Source: Oscillospiraceae bacterium
Lineage (GTDB): Bacteria; Bacillota; Clostridia; Oscillospirales; Ruminococcaceae
Assembly (NCBI GenBank): GCA_017847835.1
Contig: JAGASH010000005.1
Span: 1-64,000, forward strand
Reading direction: 5' to 3'
DNA: 64,000 nt
A program made the position numbers and the translations under genes. Shown in pieces: positions 10,016-19,327 of the stretch (its first letter is position 1; the number at the start of each line of letters is the position of its first letter). The notes below the pieces were generated by a model that searched no databases, was not told the DNA's origin, and was given only the letters and a program-made list of their open reading frames with translations.

Positions 10016-10216
10016 ATGGAGTTTTTTTGAAGGCTTTCGCGCAAAATTGGCGACAATCTTGTGCAAAGCAACATAGTTAATGCGGAAGACGCTGAGATAT
10101 ACATATATGGTATAAATCAGATACTTGTATCTATTCTCAATGTGTCTTCCGCTTTAATTATCGGGCTGATTTTCGGCGCGTTTTTTGAGATTGCTGTATT
10201 TATCGAAATAGTATGA
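10016..10216 (+). pseudogene. Decayed agrB (N-terminal third, with early stop)
   Basis: An ATG 3 bases after the AgrD-like stop opens as MEFF, then a TGA. The same frame continues with typical AgrB N-terminal sequence: RLSRKIGDNLVQSN, then EDAEIYIYGINQILVSIL and a hydrophobic first membrane segment (about 66 codons in all), before a second stop at 10214-10216. AgrB proteins are about 200 residues and carry a catalytic His and Cys in the missing part (the R..YAGGYHA region), so no protease can be made here. The order (D then B) is the reverse of many agr loci. A single early stop plus loss of two thirds indicates pseudogenisation. Confidence 0.7.
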
Positions 10217-10330
10217 CTCGGGTTAATTATGGTTTGATTTTGGCTACGATATTGTTTGCATGAGAGATAAAACCATAATCAGCAGGTGGGTAATTTAAAT
10301 TAAATCTTATATGAACTTTGGGAGGACGCT

Positions 10331-11695
10331 ATGGGAAAATTTCTGACAGCTTTGCACGTTAAGACCACGGGCAAGGAACAGTTTATTGAGAAGTTTACGC
10401 AGCTTATGAAGAAAGACGGGTATGTCCCTTGCAGCGAGGATGAAGCTGCGATTTCGTATGCGACAGCTTTCTCGGAGGGCGGTTGGGTCACGCTCTCAAA
10501 CGGCGACAGCGCCACAACCGAGCTTTCAAAAACAGCAAAGAAAATTGCCGAGGGAATGGACACATTATGCTTTACTGCGGAAGTGGTTGACAGCGACTTC
10601 GCGATTTTGAACTTATTCGCGCAGAATGGCTCGGAAAGCGGAGTTATTGTCGGCGACGGCTCGGGCTACGGGATTGAAAAAGCTCCGATTTTAGTCGATA
10701 TGTGGAAACCGCTTATTCAAAGCGGAGATGAGAGTGAATTTGTGCGTACATTGGGGCTGGAAAACACTTTTGTTGAGGACATGCTGTACGATATCGGAAA
10801 AATGCTCGGAATTACACCGTCTGTTATGACTTGGTGTTATGACGAATTTGAGGAAGAGATTGGACAGGACGGGAACGTGATTTCACTTTCGTTCAGAAAA
10901 GCAGCGGAGAAAAAACTCTCGCTTAACGCGGCGTTCAAGCAAGTGTTCGGAGAGGCTCTTGAGCCGCTTGGGTTTAAGCTGATCAAGAGCAAGTATCCTT
11001 ATTTCGTAAAGGTTGTTAGCGATGAGATCATTCATTGTGTGACAATCGCTAATGAGAGAGCTGATGGCAGAGGATATAACGGTGTAATATACAAGTGCTT
11101 TGATGTGTTTTGCGGTGTATCGACTGTGTACAATTCCGGAATTGACTTCGATACCGAACCAAAAAGATTCCATGGCTCGTTTGATAGTGTCAGCGAGATT
11201 TACACCAAAACCCATTGGCGTGATTGTGATATGGAATATCGTGCTTCAATTATGGGTTTTTATTATAATCCAACAAGTGCGGCAGAATTGATCAAGGTTT
11301 TAAAAAAGGCTCTTAATGTTACCTGTGAAATTGCTATACCTGTAATAGATCCGATAGTGACTCTTGAGAGATGTATGGATTATTTCGAATTGATGAGGCA
11401 CTGGATTTATCCAACCGTGGGCGACAGCGGTGAAAGCATTTTATGTACAAGATTGTTTTCGGCAGATGAATATGTTATGTTCTGTGACAGAAATTGTGAA
11501 CGTGAACTTGAACGATGTCATCGCGAACACAACGAAGAAAGAATAAAATATCTTGCGGAAACACGCGAGGAGGAAAAGAAAAAATTCTATAAATTTTTCA
11601 CCAATCCGGAGTTGCAGGAATGGGCTCCTGCCGAGTTAGAGCGGCGAAAAAAAGAGAACACCGAAAAGTTAAGGGAGTATGGATTGAATATTTAA
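10331..11695 (+). CDS. Uncharacterised 454-residue cytoplasmic protein
   Basis: It starts at an ATG with a GGGAGG ribosome site. No signal peptide or membrane segment is visible. The N-terminal ~110 residues form a mixed alpha/beta region (KFLTALHVKTT start); the middle (about 185-330) looks like another alpha/beta domain beginning with KAAEKKLSLNAAF. The last ~60 residues are strongly charged and probably coiled coil (EEEKKKFYKFF, ELERRKKENTEKL). I do not recognise the family. It sits between the agr remnant and the secreted RTX protein, in the place where an immunity or dedicated accessory gene would be expected for a toxin, but nothing in the sequence proves that role. Base composition matches its neighbours. 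Confidence 0.75.
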   Translation: MGKFLTALHVKTTGKEQFIEKFTQLMKKDGYVPCSEDEAAISYATAFSEGGWVTLSNGDSATTELSKTAKKIAEGMDTLCFTAEVVDSDFAILNLFAQNGSESGVIVGDGSGYGIEKAPILVDMWKPLIQSGDESEFVRTLGLENTFVEDMLYDIGKMLGITPSVMTWCYDEFEEEIGQDGNVISLSFRKAAEKKLSLNAAFKQVFGEALEPLGFKLIKSKYPYFVKVVSDEIIHCVTIANERADGRGYNGVIYKCFDVFCGVSTVYNSGIDFDTEPKRFHGSFDSVSEIYTKTHWRDCDMEYRASIMGFYYNPTSAAELIKVLKKALNVTCEIAIPVIDPIVTLERCMDYFELMRHWIYPTVGDSGESILCTRLFSADEYVMFCDRNCERELERCHREHNEERIKYLAETREEEKKKFYKFFTNPELQEWAPAELERRKKENTEKLREYGLNI

Positions 11696-11800
11696 TATTG
11701 GGCAAGCAATTCTATGAAAGGTGCTTTTTGCTTACCCTTTCCGGTCGGTATTTACGGTTCTCAATACTGATGGATACAATATACGAAAGGAAGTACTGCT

Positions 11801-14800
11801 ATGTATAATAGTAAATTCAACAAATTTGTTGCTCTCTTTATGAGCTTGGTTTTTTCATTTAGCATTTTGTCAACGGACGTCTTTTCAATAAAAGGTTATG
11901 CAGCAGACAATCCCAAAGCAATTGCACATAACCAAAATTTGGAAGAGGCATATGACGAGGGAAAAGCAGAAAGTCAAATACAGGATAATGGAACTCAACT
12001 TCCACCCACTGTGTTTGTTGGAAAAACAGATCCAATAAGTCTGGGAAATAATGGTCAAAATCCTTATCTATTAAAAAGCGATAATAATTGGTGGCTTTTG
12101 CACAACTATGATCATCTTGAATACAATGTTATACATATTATGGTTCAAGATGCCATAACCAAACAGAACAATGGTATTAAAAAGGAATTGTATCTCAAAT
12201 ACAATCATCCTGATCCGAATTACCCGAACGGGAAAAAAACCGGTAGTGCCGATTTGTACCTTGATCATGATTCTAATCAATATTTGTGGGAAGTAAAACC
12301 TAAGTCTTATCTCGATGTTAATAAGGCTAAAGGTGAAAAACAACTTAATGAATATATAAATCGCACAAAATTGAAAGTTGGTGATGAGGCTAATGCGAAT
12401 ATTATTAATTCGATGACTTTCATGCAAGGTGAAACTAATGGTGTTTCCATTGGAAATGGTAATCTTTACTTCTTCGTGTATGTTGTTTCACCGAAATGCG
12501 ATGAAGGATATGTTGAGGAAATTCGTTATGATGTTCACTATGAAGCGCAGAGCAATGGCTTGATAATATATACTTTTAGGCGAACGTCCAATGGTATAAA
12601 ATCACGCAGGCAGGAACAGGAGCAAGAGCAGGAACAGGAACAGAAGCAGGAGGAGAAGGATGATGATAAGGAGAAAGACGAAGACAAAACTGGACAGACA
12701 ACTGGACAAGAATTACCTGTCTATGTTTGGAGCAATGGATCGATTGTGCGTCGTGCTACAGGAGAAGTCATAATATATAAAATATATATTTGGGAAATTC
12801 TGATGCTGGCAAAATGTTTGCAAATAATGTGTAATGAGCAAGGAAATCTAAACCAATACCACGGAGGCGGTGTGGTTTCACCATATAAGTGTGTTGCTGC
12901 TGCGGCGGGAAGTGCAGTTGAAGTTTTATCTCCAGCAAATATTGGTAACGAATTGTCAGCCGATCCTGCAATGAATGCAATAAGAAGCCTGAGAGAAACG
13001 GTGATTTTTTTTGCGGAAACATTAGCTGTTGTTATGGGTAAAACAATAACAGACAGAAGCCATTGCCGAAGTGAATGGTATGTTCCCACATGCTGGATAA
13101 CTTGTGAATGTGATCGCGATACTTCAGATCCCAATCAGAAAACCGGCGATAATGCTGAAGATGCGTTTAACTCTGCAGGTGATGCTCCTGCTCCGCGAGA
13201 TCCGCTGGTAATCGATTTGAACAGCATTGGAATTTTGCTTACCTCTATTGACAATGGCGTCTATTTTGACCTTGACAATAACGGCTTTGCCGAAAAGACC
13301 GCTTGGGTAGGACCGGAAGATGGCTTCCTAGTTCTTGACCGCAATGGAAATGGCGCAATAGACAATGGCGGTGAACTTTTTGGAGATCAAGTACAGCTAA
13401 GAAACGGTTTGAAGTCCTCATCTGGATTTGAAGCATTGTCAGAACTTGATGACAATGGTGATATGAACATTGATTCTAACGACAGCTCGTTTTATGATTT
13501 AAAAGTCTGGGTAGATAGAAATCAAAACGGCATATCTGAGTCGAATGAATTGATTTCACTCATCGAATTGGGGATTAGTTCAATTTCACTGGATTACCAA
13601 GAAATTGGTAATGTTGATGATGTGACAGGAACAATTGTGTCGTTGGAATCAGAAGTTACTTTCCAAGAAGGAACTACCAGAATTATTAGTGAACACTGGT
13701 TTAAGGTTAATTCTCGAGACAGTCAGGATCTTCACGATTATGGCGAAGGAGTGGTCGTGACTTCCGTTGAGTCTTTCGGTAATATTATGAGTTTAAATAA
13801 TGCTATTTTATCAGATAAAACCGGAGAGCTTGGGAATATGGTTGATGCATTTAAAACATCACTTGATTATGCTGAGAAACGAGTGTTGATTAAGCGTATT
13901 CTTTACTTTATCACCGGTGCCTCGGATATTGCTTCTAATTCGCGCGGTGGAAACATTGACGCTCGTGATCTTCACGTTGTTGAACAATTTATGGGACGAG
14001 GTTTTATTGGCGTTGATGGTGGAACAAGTCCAAATGTTAATGCGGCTGTGTTCTTGAAAAGTGCATATTCAATGATTGAGAATATGTATTTTAATCAATT
14101 AAATAAAGAAACAGTCTGTGGCTGTTACCTCAACTTCATTTTTGAAGATAAGATTGTGGACAATGATGGAGAAGTTGCTGAGCGTACCCTTGACTTGTCT
14201 TGGCTTTCAAATATTATTTTCAAAGATGATGAGATTGCCTATAATAACAATGTTATAAGCGGAATTGCATCTTGGTTACTACAATATGATTCTGCTTTTG
14301 GAACAGATGCTTTTAGCGAATTCAAGACAGGGTATCCGGAATATGCATCCGTATTTGATATGGTTAAAAACGGCAATGTAATAATCTGTTCTAATAACGA
14401 TAAGATTTTTTATGGAACATCTGGTCTTGATCTGATGTGGTGTTCGGCAAATGATATTTCTTTGGTCGGACAATCAGGGAATGACATATTATATGGTGGC
14501 AACGGCAACGATATTCTCGACGGCGGAGTGGGCAACGACGTTCTCAAAGGCGGTTCTGGCAACGACACCTACATATTCGCGAAAGGCTACGGCAGCGACA
14601 CAATAATCGACACTAACGGTGTGAATACGCTCCGTTTCAAGGGACTCAACCCCAACGATATTTCTGTAAACGGCATAGGCGAGTACGATGCAACCATCAC
14701 AATCAAGGGAACTAATGACAAACTTGTTATCAAGGATTTCCACAAGGGCGAAGCATACGCGAATTATGACCTTGAGTTTGATGGCGTAAAAATGAACGTT

Positions 14801-17635
14801 ACCGACAAGGGCAGTCCGTTCAAGCATATTTTCGGCGGAAACGGCGATGATGTTCTCAAGGCTGTTGTTGACGACTCCATTATGCATGCTTTCGGCGGCA
14901 ATGATACTGTTTACGGCAGTGACGGAAACGACATAATCTATGGTAACGATGGCAATGACGCTATCTATGCCGGAATAGGCAACGACATTACTTACGGTGG
15001 AGATGGTAACGATATCCTTGACGGCGGTGAGGGTGATGATTTTCTTTGCGGAGGCGAGGGAAACGATACATACATCTTTGGTAGAAATTACGGAACGGAT
15101 ATTATCAGCGACAGCGAGGGCGTTTCCACGATAAAAATGGCTGAAGGCATTTCTCTCGATGAGCTTGATATAGTCTCTGTTGGAGAGGATGTTGTTATCA
15201 CAATCAAAGGCAGCGGGGACAAGCTTATTATAAACGGTTTCGCGGAAAATCCCGACAATTACATTCTCGATATCGGCGGCGAGAGCGTTTCGCTTAAGAA
15301 CAGCATAACCGCTGACGAAAGCGAGTTCCTTTCCGGCTCTGAAGAAAATGATTATATCGTCAACGAGGGCAGCTTCATTATAGCGGGCGGCAGCGGCGAC
15401 GATCGCATAATCGGCACTGACAATGACGAAATAGTATTTGGTGACAGCGGCAACGATCAATTGCTGACAGGCGATGCCGATGACATTATCTTTGGCGGCA
15501 GCGGTGATGATTATGTCAATGGCGGCAATGGAAACGATATGATAGACGGTGGTTCGGGCAACGACTTCATTGACGGCGGCGCAGGCGATGACACCTACTT
15601 CTTCAATCCCGGCTACGGAAATGATTCAATCAAGGACAGCGAGGGTACAAACGCCATTATGTTCGCTGACGGCTTTACGGCATCGGGCATTAAAGCGTAT
15701 CGATCTAACTGGAACGATCTGCTCATAACATTTGACGGTTTCGAGGACACCTTGACGATTAAGAACTATTGCATTGATAAGAATGCAAGAAACTTTACGC
15801 TTGTATTCGCGGATGGCACCGTAGTTGAAGCGGCGGCAAAGGACAGTCCGCTCAGAAAAATCTACGGTACTGACGGCAGCGAGTATATGGAATCAATCTA
15901 TGATGACGGCATTGTAAATGACGCGCAGGAATCCAACGACCAGATAGTCGGAAGCGACGGCAATGATATGCTTTACGGCGGCGACGGCGACGAGCGTATC
16001 ACCGGCAAGGCAGGCGACGATATTCTCGATGGTGGCATGGGCAACGATTATCTCAACGGCGGTTCAGGCAACGACACCTACACCTTCAACAAGGGCTACG
16101 GTGTTGATACCATAAGCGACTGCGAAGGTCTGAACACGATCAATATCTACGGATATTCGGCGAATCAGATCAAGGCATACCGTACTAATTGGAACAATAT
16201 AACGATTACGTTTGCGGACTCCGATGACCAAATCGTGATTGAAGGCTTCTTTAATTCCGAGGCAAACAGGAATTTCTATCTTACATTCAACGGTGGAGGA
16301 AAAATCCACGCAACCGCATCTAACAGTCCTCTGAGAACAATTTACGGCACAGACGGCGATGAATACATTGCTGCTATGGATGACAGAGGTGTAACCTTGC
16401 ACGGTGAGAACGGTGCGGACAACCTTAACGGTGGAAGCGGCTCTGACAGACTGTACGGCGGTATTGGTAACGACCAACTGTACGGAAACGGTGGCAGCGA
16501 TACTCTTGACGGCGGCGAGGGCGACGATATGCTTTACGGAGGCGCGGGAAACGATACATATATCTTCAATGTCGGCAGCGGCACAGATACAATTGTTGAC
16601 AGCGAGGGTGTCAATACAATATCGTTCGGCGCAGGTCTGACCGAGGAAGCCATGACCGCTTACAGACATAACTGGAACGACCTTATGATCACATTCGAGG
16701 GCGTTGAGGACAAGCTGATAATTCAGGGATACTTCGGCTCCGAAAGTAACCGAAATTTTGAAGTCAGATTAGCAAACGGAAAACGTTATGCTTATAACAG
16801 CGCGGAGAATCCTATAAAGCAGATTCACGCGACCGAGTATGACGATTGGATGACCGCATGGAGCGATAACGGTATTGCGCTGCACGGCGACGCCGGCAAC
16901 GACAATCTTACAGGCGGTGCGGGCGACGATATGTTATTTGGCGGTATCGGAAACGATACGCTTACCGGAAATGATGGTAACGATATTCTCGATGGCGGCG
17001 TGGGCAACGACTTCCTATTCGGCGGCTTGGGTAACGATACTTACAGATTCGGTATTGGTTACGGTTCGGGTATTATTGAGGACAACGACGGCGATAATAA
17101 GATAGCGCTTGTCGGAATCAGTTCAGACGCTGTTTTGTTTGAGATGACAGATGGCGGAGAGTTGGTTATCACAATAATTGAGAGCGGCGACGTTTTGACA
17201 ATTCGTAGCTTTGACAGCGAACGCTTTACCTTTGTGTTCGCCGATGAAGTATCCGGCACGTTCAATATTGAAACCGGCTTGTTTGAGAGAATTCTATCTG
17301 AGGAAGAACTTGTAGCTATTGATGCGGCTAAGACCGAGGACGAACTTGCTCAGGCAAATGCAGATATTCTTGACACGCTTTACGCAGAGGATACTTCCGT
17401 TTCCAATCTGATCACAGATAGTGACAACAATGTTATCTCCGATATCACCGATAGTGCTGCAGTTGACGAGAATGAAAACACATCGGGACAGATTGATGTT
17501 CAGGTGATGATACTGACCGAAAATATGGCGGCATTCTCGAACGAAAGCAATATTTCCGACAGTATGAATATGCAGAGCAGCACAGACAGTCTTGCGTTTG
17601 CTGACCAGCTTCTAATTGGCACTCAAGCATCATAA
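11801..17635 (+). CDS. Secreted RTX calcium-binding protein with nuclease-like N-terminal segment
   Basis: The 1,944-residue product starts with a Sec-type signal peptide (residues 1-35, ending near YAAD). Residues about 60-230 carry a PD-(D/E)XK-like pattern: GSAD with Asp151, then WEVKPKS with Glu164 and Lys166. A Gln/Glu repeat (about 268-285) links to a region found before RTX repeats in type I secreted proteins (about 466-600: DPLVIDLNS, DLDNNGFAEKTAW, DRNGNGAIDNGGELFGD). From about residue 885 to 1760 there are six RTX blocks of GGxGNDxL nonapeptides, each ended by a GNDTYxF...GYGxDTIxD motif. The acidic, Ala/Ser-rich C-terminus resembles a type I secretion signal. Having both a Sec signal and an RTX C-terminus is unusual. 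Broken exporter genes follow. Nuclease activity is only a motif-level inference. Confidence 0.85.
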   Translation: MYNSKFNKFVALFMSLVFSFSILSTDVFSIKGYAADNPKAIAHNQNLEEAYDEGKAESQIQDNGTQLPPTVFVGKTDPISLGNNGQNPYLLKSDNNWWLLHNYDHLEYNVIHIMVQDAITKQNNGIKKELYLKYNHPDPNYPNGKKTGSADLYLDHDSNQYLWEVKPKSYLDVNKAKGEKQLNEYINRTKLKVGDEANANIINSMTFMQGETNGVSIGNGNLYFFVYVVSPKCDEGYVEEIRYDVHYEAQSNGLIIYTFRRTSNGIKSRRQEQEQEQEQEQKQEEKDDDKEKDEDKTGQTTGQELPVYVWSNGSIVRRATGEVIIYKIYIWEILMLAKCLQIMCNEQGNLNQYHGGGVVSPYKCVAAAAGSAVEVLSPANIGNELSADPAMNAIRSLRETVIFFAETLAVVMGKTITDRSHCRSEWYVPTCWITCECDRDTSDPNQKTGDNAEDAFNSAGDAPAPRDPLVIDLNSIGILLTSIDNGVYFDLDNNGFAEKTAWVGPEDGFLVLDRNGNGAIDNGGELFGDQVQLRNGLKSSSGFEALSELDDNGDMNIDSNDSSFYDLKVWVDRNQNGISESNELISLIELGISSISLDYQEIGNVDDVTGTIVSLESEVTFQEGTTRIISEHWFKVNSRDSQDLHDYGEGVVVTSVESFGNIMSLNNAILSDKTGELGNMVDAFKTSLDYAEKRVLIKRILYFITGASDIASNSRGGNIDARDLHVVEQFMGRGFIGVDGGTSPNVNAAVFLKSAYSMIENMYFNQLNKETVCGCYLNFIFEDKIVDNDGEVAERTLDLSWLSNIIFKDDEIAYNNNVISGIASWLLQYDSAFGTDAFSEFKTGYPEYASVFDMVKNGNVIICSNNDKIFYGTSGLDLMWCSANDISLVGQSGNDILYGGNGNDILDGGVGNDVLKGGSGNDTYIFAKGYGSDTIIDTNGVNTLRFKGLNPNDISVNGIGEYDATITIKGTNDKLVIKDFHKGEAYANYDLEFDGVKMNVTDKGSPFKHIFGGNGDDVLKAVVDDSIMHAFGGNDTVYGSDGNDIIYGNDGNDAIYAGIGNDITYGGDGNDILDGGEGDDFLCGGEGNDTYIFGRNYGTDIISDSEGVSTIKMAEGISLDELDIVSVGEDVVITIKGSGDKLIINGFAENPDNYILDIGGESVSLKNSITADESEFLSGSEENDYIVNEGSFIIAGGSGDDRIIGTDNDEIVFGDSGNDQLLTGDADDIIFGGSGDDYVNGGNGNDMIDGGSGNDFIDGGAGDDTYFFNPGYGNDSIKDSEGTNAIMFADGFTASGIKAYRSNWNDLLITFDGFEDTLTIKNYCIDKNARNFTLVFADGTVVEAAAKDSPLRKIYGTDGSEYMESIYDDGIVNDAQESNDQIVGSDGNDMLYGGDGDERITGKAGDDILDGGMGNDYLNGGSGNDTYTFNKGYGVDTISDCEGLNTINIYGYSANQIKAYRTNWNNITITFADSDDQIVIEGFFNSEANRNFYLTFNGGGKIHATASNSPLRTIYGTDGDEYIAAMDDRGVTLHGENGADNLNGGSGSDRLYGGIGNDQLYGNGGSDTLDGGEGDDMLYGGAGNDTYIFNVGSGTDTIVDSEGVNTISFGAGLTEEAMTAYRHNWNDLMITFEGVEDKLIIQGYFGSESNRNFEVRLANGKRYAYNSAENPIKQIHATEYDDWMTAWSDNGIALHGDAGNDNLTGGAGDDMLFGGIGNDTLTGNDGNDILDGGVGNDFLFGGLGNDTYRFGIGYGSGIIEDNDGDNKIALVGISSDAVLFEMTDGGELVITIIESGDVLTIRSFDSERFTFVFADEVSGTFNIETGLFERILSEEELVAIDAAKTEDELAQANADILDTLYAEDTSVSNLITDSDNNVISDITDSAAVDENENTSGQIDVQVMILTENMAAFSNESNISDSMNMQSSTDSLAFADQLLIGTQAS

Positions 17636-17660
17636 AAGAATTTTGGCATAAATTCATTCA

Positions 17661-17694
17661 ACGCGGCAGCTTTAAATGCTGCCGCGTATTTTCT
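17661..17694 (+). terminator. Terminator after the RTX gene
   Basis: A perfect 9-bp GC-rich stem (CGCGGCAGC with GCTGCCGCG) closes a 7-base loop, followed by TATTTTC. It lies 26 bases after the RTX stop. Confidence 0.8.
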
Positions 17695-17712
17695 AAAGAA
17701 GGAGGTCGAAAA

Positions 17713-17853
17713 ATGGAGAAGACTCTGGACAGTGGGCTTACTTGCTTTATGTCGGTATCGGGAAAGTTTACGTTTATGACTTGTTTTGGGGCTTGCGAAA
17801 AATTATGTTTTCACGCACACCACCAATCGAATAGACGTTATACTGAGCTTTAA
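17713..17853 (+). pseudogene. Possible 5' remnant of a type I secretion ABC transporter gene
   Basis: A very good ribosome site (AAGGAGGT) leads to an ATG and 46 codons beginning MEKTLDSGLTCFMSVSGKF. This resembles the start of the C39-like domain of bacteriocin and RTX ABC exporters (pattern DSGLxCLxxIA). After about residue 20 the similarity is lost and the frame ends at 17,853. Right behind it lies the 3' half of an hlyD gene. A strong start with no gene behind it suggests that an internal deletion removed most of the ABC gene. The family assignment of so short a remnant is uncertain. Confidence 0.3.
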
Positions 17854-17882
17854 ATTATTTCGGAATTTTCTCACGGGCACTC

Positions 17883-18449
17883 CCCTGTCCTCAATCCAAT
17901 ACAAAGGCGCAGTACAGCTTACAGGTGAATTCCAATATTTCAGATATCAACAGTAAGATTGACGAGATAAATACAAATCTTGAAAAGTATAGACTGTCGA
18001 AAGAATATCAGAATATTATCGCGCCCGTCAGCGGACATGTAAATAGCGTTGGAGTGAACACTCTCGGTGAAACAGTGACCTCGGCGCAGCAACTTGTGAC
18101 AATAGTTCCTAACAATACTCCAAATGAAATGATTTGCTATGTTAAGAATACGGATATAGCAGACGTTAAACTCGGAATGGAGGCTGAAGTCAAATTGGAG
18201 GCTTATCCATACAACAAATACGGAACGGTTAAGGGGACGGTGAAGTACATAAGCCCAAGTTCATTCACGAATGAACAGCTTGGCAGCGTTTATATTGTCA
18301 AGCTGGAGCTTGATAGCGACAACAAAAATATCCGCATTATTTCGGGCCTTTCGGGTTCGGTCGAAATTAAGACGGACAAGCGGACTGTTATGGATTATTT
18401 CCTTGAACCAATTGTAAAGGGGTTCGGGGAGAGTTTGAAAGAAAAATAA
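17883..18449 (+). pseudogene. HlyD-family membrane-fusion adaptor, N-terminally truncated
   Basis: The recognisable part (GTG at 17925 onward, 174 residues) covers the end of the coiled-coil hairpin (SDINSKIDEINTNLEK), the lipoyl/barrel-sandwich motif IIAPVSGHVNSVGV, the beta-barrel segment (GMEAEVKLEAYPYNKYG) and the C-terminal segment. Normal HlyD proteins have about 400 residues, with an N-terminal cytoplasmic tail, one membrane helix and the first half of the coiled coil; these are missing here. The frame stays coil-like for about 14 codons upstream of the GTG, without a start or ribosome site. HlyD adaptors work with an ABC exporter in type I secretion, so this was probably the exporter of the RTX protein. 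It is annotated as a gene remnant; translation from the GTG cannot be excluded. Confidence 0.7.
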
Positions 18450-18497
18450 AAGCAGACATTTGATATGACTGTATTATACTTACGAGGTGATTCTACA

Positions 18498-19049
18498 ATG
18501 AAATCAGAAAAGAGAATTATGAAGTGGCTTAAGGAATATGGTCCTTCGATATTAGTTACAGCTATTATTGCGGTGTTAGTTTTTTTATCTCAGCTTCCTT
18601 ATTTGGCGGGTATAATATCCTACGTTACAGTGGATGGTATATTGGGATATTGGTATAGAAGTAAAATTATAAGCGAGAAAGCTAAGTTAAAATTGAATGC
18701 AGACAAAAAACAAACTGAGCCATTTAATTCGGATTATTTTGATTTATATCATGAATATAGTTATAATCAGTGGATGGTTTCTCTCAAGGCAGCTTGTCTT
18801 GCATTTTCACTTTGTCCGATAATACATAATTATATGAATGACGAGTTCTCATATATCACTATAGGAATGGGGTTGGCGATCATATTTTTTTCAGTGGCTA
18901 TTATAGGTTCGACCGCTGGGAAAAGAAACAAAACCTTGGCAAACCTGCGCAAAGAAAGAAAAGAAAAATGGTTTGGCGAATATACGAAAAAAGAAATTGC
19001 TATACTCTGTCAATTAGAAGACCGCGGTGAAAAGGCAATTAACAAATAA
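18498..19049 (+). CDS. Membrane protein of unknown function
   Basis: The 183-residue product starts at the ATG preceded by GAGGTG 8 bases upstream; an upstream ATG at 18465 lacks a ribosome site. There are about three hydrophobic segments (residues about 17-40, 95-112 and 118-140). Between them is a charged region with SEKAKLKLNADKKQ and a Tyr-rich stretch (FDLYHEYSYN); the C-terminal tail is strongly basic. I do not recognise the family. It follows the hlyD remnant by about 50 bases and may belong to the RTX locus, or may be an unrelated passenger. Confidence 0.65.
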   Translation: MKSEKRIMKWLKEYGPSILVTAIIAVLVFLSQLPYLAGIISYVTVDGILGYWYRSKIISEKAKLKLNADKKQTEPFNSDYFDLYHEYSYNQWMVSLKAACLAFSLCPIIHNYMNDEFSYITIGMGLAIIFFSVAIIGSTAGKRNKTLANLRKERKEKWFGEYTKKEIAILCQLEDRGEKAINK

Positions 19050-19206
19050 AGTTCCGCGCAATTATATAAGCTGAAATTAAGCGGCAGCAAATAGGGGTTG
19101 ATTATCATAGTCGGTGAATTCCAAGCAGTCTATGGAATCAAGTGGTTGTTTGGCGGGAACGGTACACCATCGAAAAGTCAATCGACTTATTTGAATAGCA
19201 TTCATT
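19050..19206. other. Intergenic, nothing recognised
   Basis: No supported gene, repeat or RNA was seen between the membrane-protein gene and the terminator at 19207. The left boundary of the recombinase-bearing element may lie here, but no flanking duplication could be identified by eye. Confidence 0.4.
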
Positions 19207-19238
19207 CCGAGGCGAACCACCGCCTCGGATATTTTTTT
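19207..19238 (+). terminator. Intrinsic terminator
   Basis: A perfect 8-bp stem (CCGAGGCG with CGCCTCGG) closes a 6-base loop and is followed by a 7-T run. It separates the RTX locus from the recombinase-bearing element. Confidence 0.85.
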
Positions 19239-19327
19239 GCCCAAAATCGGATAACACCCCGCAGCAGGTCGCCTCCGGATTTAGATTTTTTACTCAAAAC
19301 AAAATCTAAATTACAGGAGGGACGAAA

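Noticed and set aside
14489..15460. 323-codon minus-strand frame inside the RTX gene
   Set aside because: It is the antisense shadow of the repetitive GGxGxD codons; no ribosome site, low-complexity Val/Ala/Ile sequence.
14480..17060. Possible CRISPR-like or tandem DNA repeat
   Set aside because: The periodicity is that of RTX nonapeptide codons in one long frame; there are no spacers or constant direct repeats.
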